Source: Reticulitermes speratus
Taxonomy: Eukaryota > Arthropoda > Insecta > Blattodea > Rhinotermitidae
Length of the DNA: 64,000 nucleotides
Reading direction: 5' to 3'
Assembly: GCA_021186555.1 (NCBI GenBank)
Contig: JAJKFL010000012.1
Coordinates: forward strand, 21,525,711-21,589,710
Shown: one piece after another, positions 63,006 to 64,000 of the stretch
Position numbering within the stretch: the first letter of the stretch is position 1
Layout of the letters: each line of letters opens with the position of its first letter
Position numbers and translations under genes: made by a program
The notes under the pieces: generated by a model
Told to the model about the DNA's origin: nothing
Databases searched by the model: none
What the model saw: only the letters and a program-made list of their open reading frames with translations

Positions 63006-64000
63006 ATGTCTGGAAAAATATACGCGCATTTTGTTTGACTTATTGTTGTGAGTTTATCATCGACAATGCACGGAATGAACAATAAAAATCTCTGAGATTT
63101 TCTGTGGTCTGTGTTCAGCTGCAGCCGTTCCTGGGTGCTAGACTTAGCAAGTAAAGACAACTGTTCCTGTCACGCAAAGAATGCTGCCCTTTATGACAAA
63201 CTGTCTTGAATACAAATTCCTTATAACCCAAGATTAATGACAATTCATATTTTGCTTTCTTTTCTAGAATAAAATTGGTATTAGAAGCAGCCATAATATT
63301 TTGGTTTGCGTCTTAGAGCGACGTTAGTCTTATGGATCGCCCCAGTGTGCTGAGTTCCTTCTTACAGAGACGTTAGTATTACAGGCCGCCAAAGTTACGT
63401 TAACCAATGGGACAAGAAAGTTCAGACGTCCTGTTGAAGTGCCACACGCGACGCAACCTCCTCTTGCTATGATGCCGCACGGAGAGTCCCAAAACACACA
63501 ATCCCATCTCTGATCGCAATCAGAAGCAATGTTACGCTGTTCACCTGCATCCCCGCCGCATACCTGCGGCACTCATGTGTTCGTAACAGGAAGTGCAGCG
63601 TAAACATTTCTTTATTTTCTCGCTTTGTATTGTTTTGAGATGCAAGGCCTAGCCACAGTTGACTTAGTGCGTGGCAACAGGAAATGACTTTGCACCTTGT
63701 TTGTTGGTTTAGCATTTGTGCAGAGTGTGTACATGCCAGGCAAGGCGACTATGAAAAACCCTAAATCAGCACATTCCATGTTCCCTCATTTTTTATATTC
63801 GTCATCAACTAGTGCACTAAATATTAACAGGGAAAAACCAGAGCAGTCATCCCCAAAATTCCAACTGGCCATATACCGCTCGGGGCCCCTTCTCCCAAAA
63901 TCCCCAGGGAAGCAAATGCTACCAAAGTAGAGGCGCGGTCAGGGTGGAAAAACAATAAAATACGGCAGGGGAAACGGGTCGCTATCTCGCACCCGCAAAC
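63006..64000. other. Nothing recognised
   Basis: Moderate GC content, no exon, RNA or repeat recognised. The short open frames on both strands show no domain I know. Confidence 0.4.

Noticed and set aside
63697-63930. A further exon of the NRF-6-like gene near the right edge
   Set aside because: None of the frames after 61914 show the family's C-terminal membrane-span motifs or a fitting phase-1 acceptor.

Overview
The window looks like repeat-dense, AT-rich nuclear DNA of an insect. The reasons are spliced exons with GT/AG borders, an errantivirus-type Ty3/gypsy element with an env gene, RTE/jockey-type LINEs, a Penelope-like element (PLE), P-element, pogo/Tigger and Tc1/mariner-type remnants, and several tRNA-derived SINE families. 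The mix fits a large polyneopteran genome such as a cockroach or termite, but the species is inference.

Region 1 (1-7728) is a nearly full-length endogenous retrovirus-like element on the + strand. It has a leader, gag (open), a frame-broken pol (PR-RT-RNaseH-IN), env (open, 675 codons), a polypurine tract and a 687-bp 3' LTR. The 5' LTR lies almost wholly outside the window. gag and pol are joined by what looks like a textbook -1 frameshift signal.

Region 2 (about 8-21.6 kb) is a graveyard of mobile elements. It holds a 5'-truncated LINE (+), an RTE-like LINE (-), P-element-like transposase remnants (-), a pogo/Tigger C-terminus (+), SINEs, a hAT-like MITE and tandem repeats.

Region 3 (21.7-61.9 kb, continuing past the right edge) is one host gene on the + strand. 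It encodes a nose-resistant-to-fluoxetine (NRF-6)-like multipass membrane acyltransferase: a signal peptide, a Cys-containing extracellular NRF domain, then an acyltransferase-3 membrane domain. Ten exons were located. At least one exon, carrying the end of the NRF domain, was not found, and the last exons lie beyond the window. The introns hold the PLE, LINEs, SINEs, minisatellites and foldback elements.

The most interesting signal is a scattered set of short hammerhead-ribozyme-like motifs: CTGANGA, a hairpin, GAAA, a palindromic mini stem III, a NUH site, and flanks that pair as stem I. About a dozen occur across the window. Some sit in long inverted repeats, one of these next to a decayed GIY-YIG/RT Penelope-like element. 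Others sit in small non-coding insertions with 12-14 bp target-site duplications inside LINEs. One insertion carries two motifs in tandem exactly 95 bp apart. Together they suggest a family of small non-autonomous ribozyme-bearing retroelements driven by PLE machinery.
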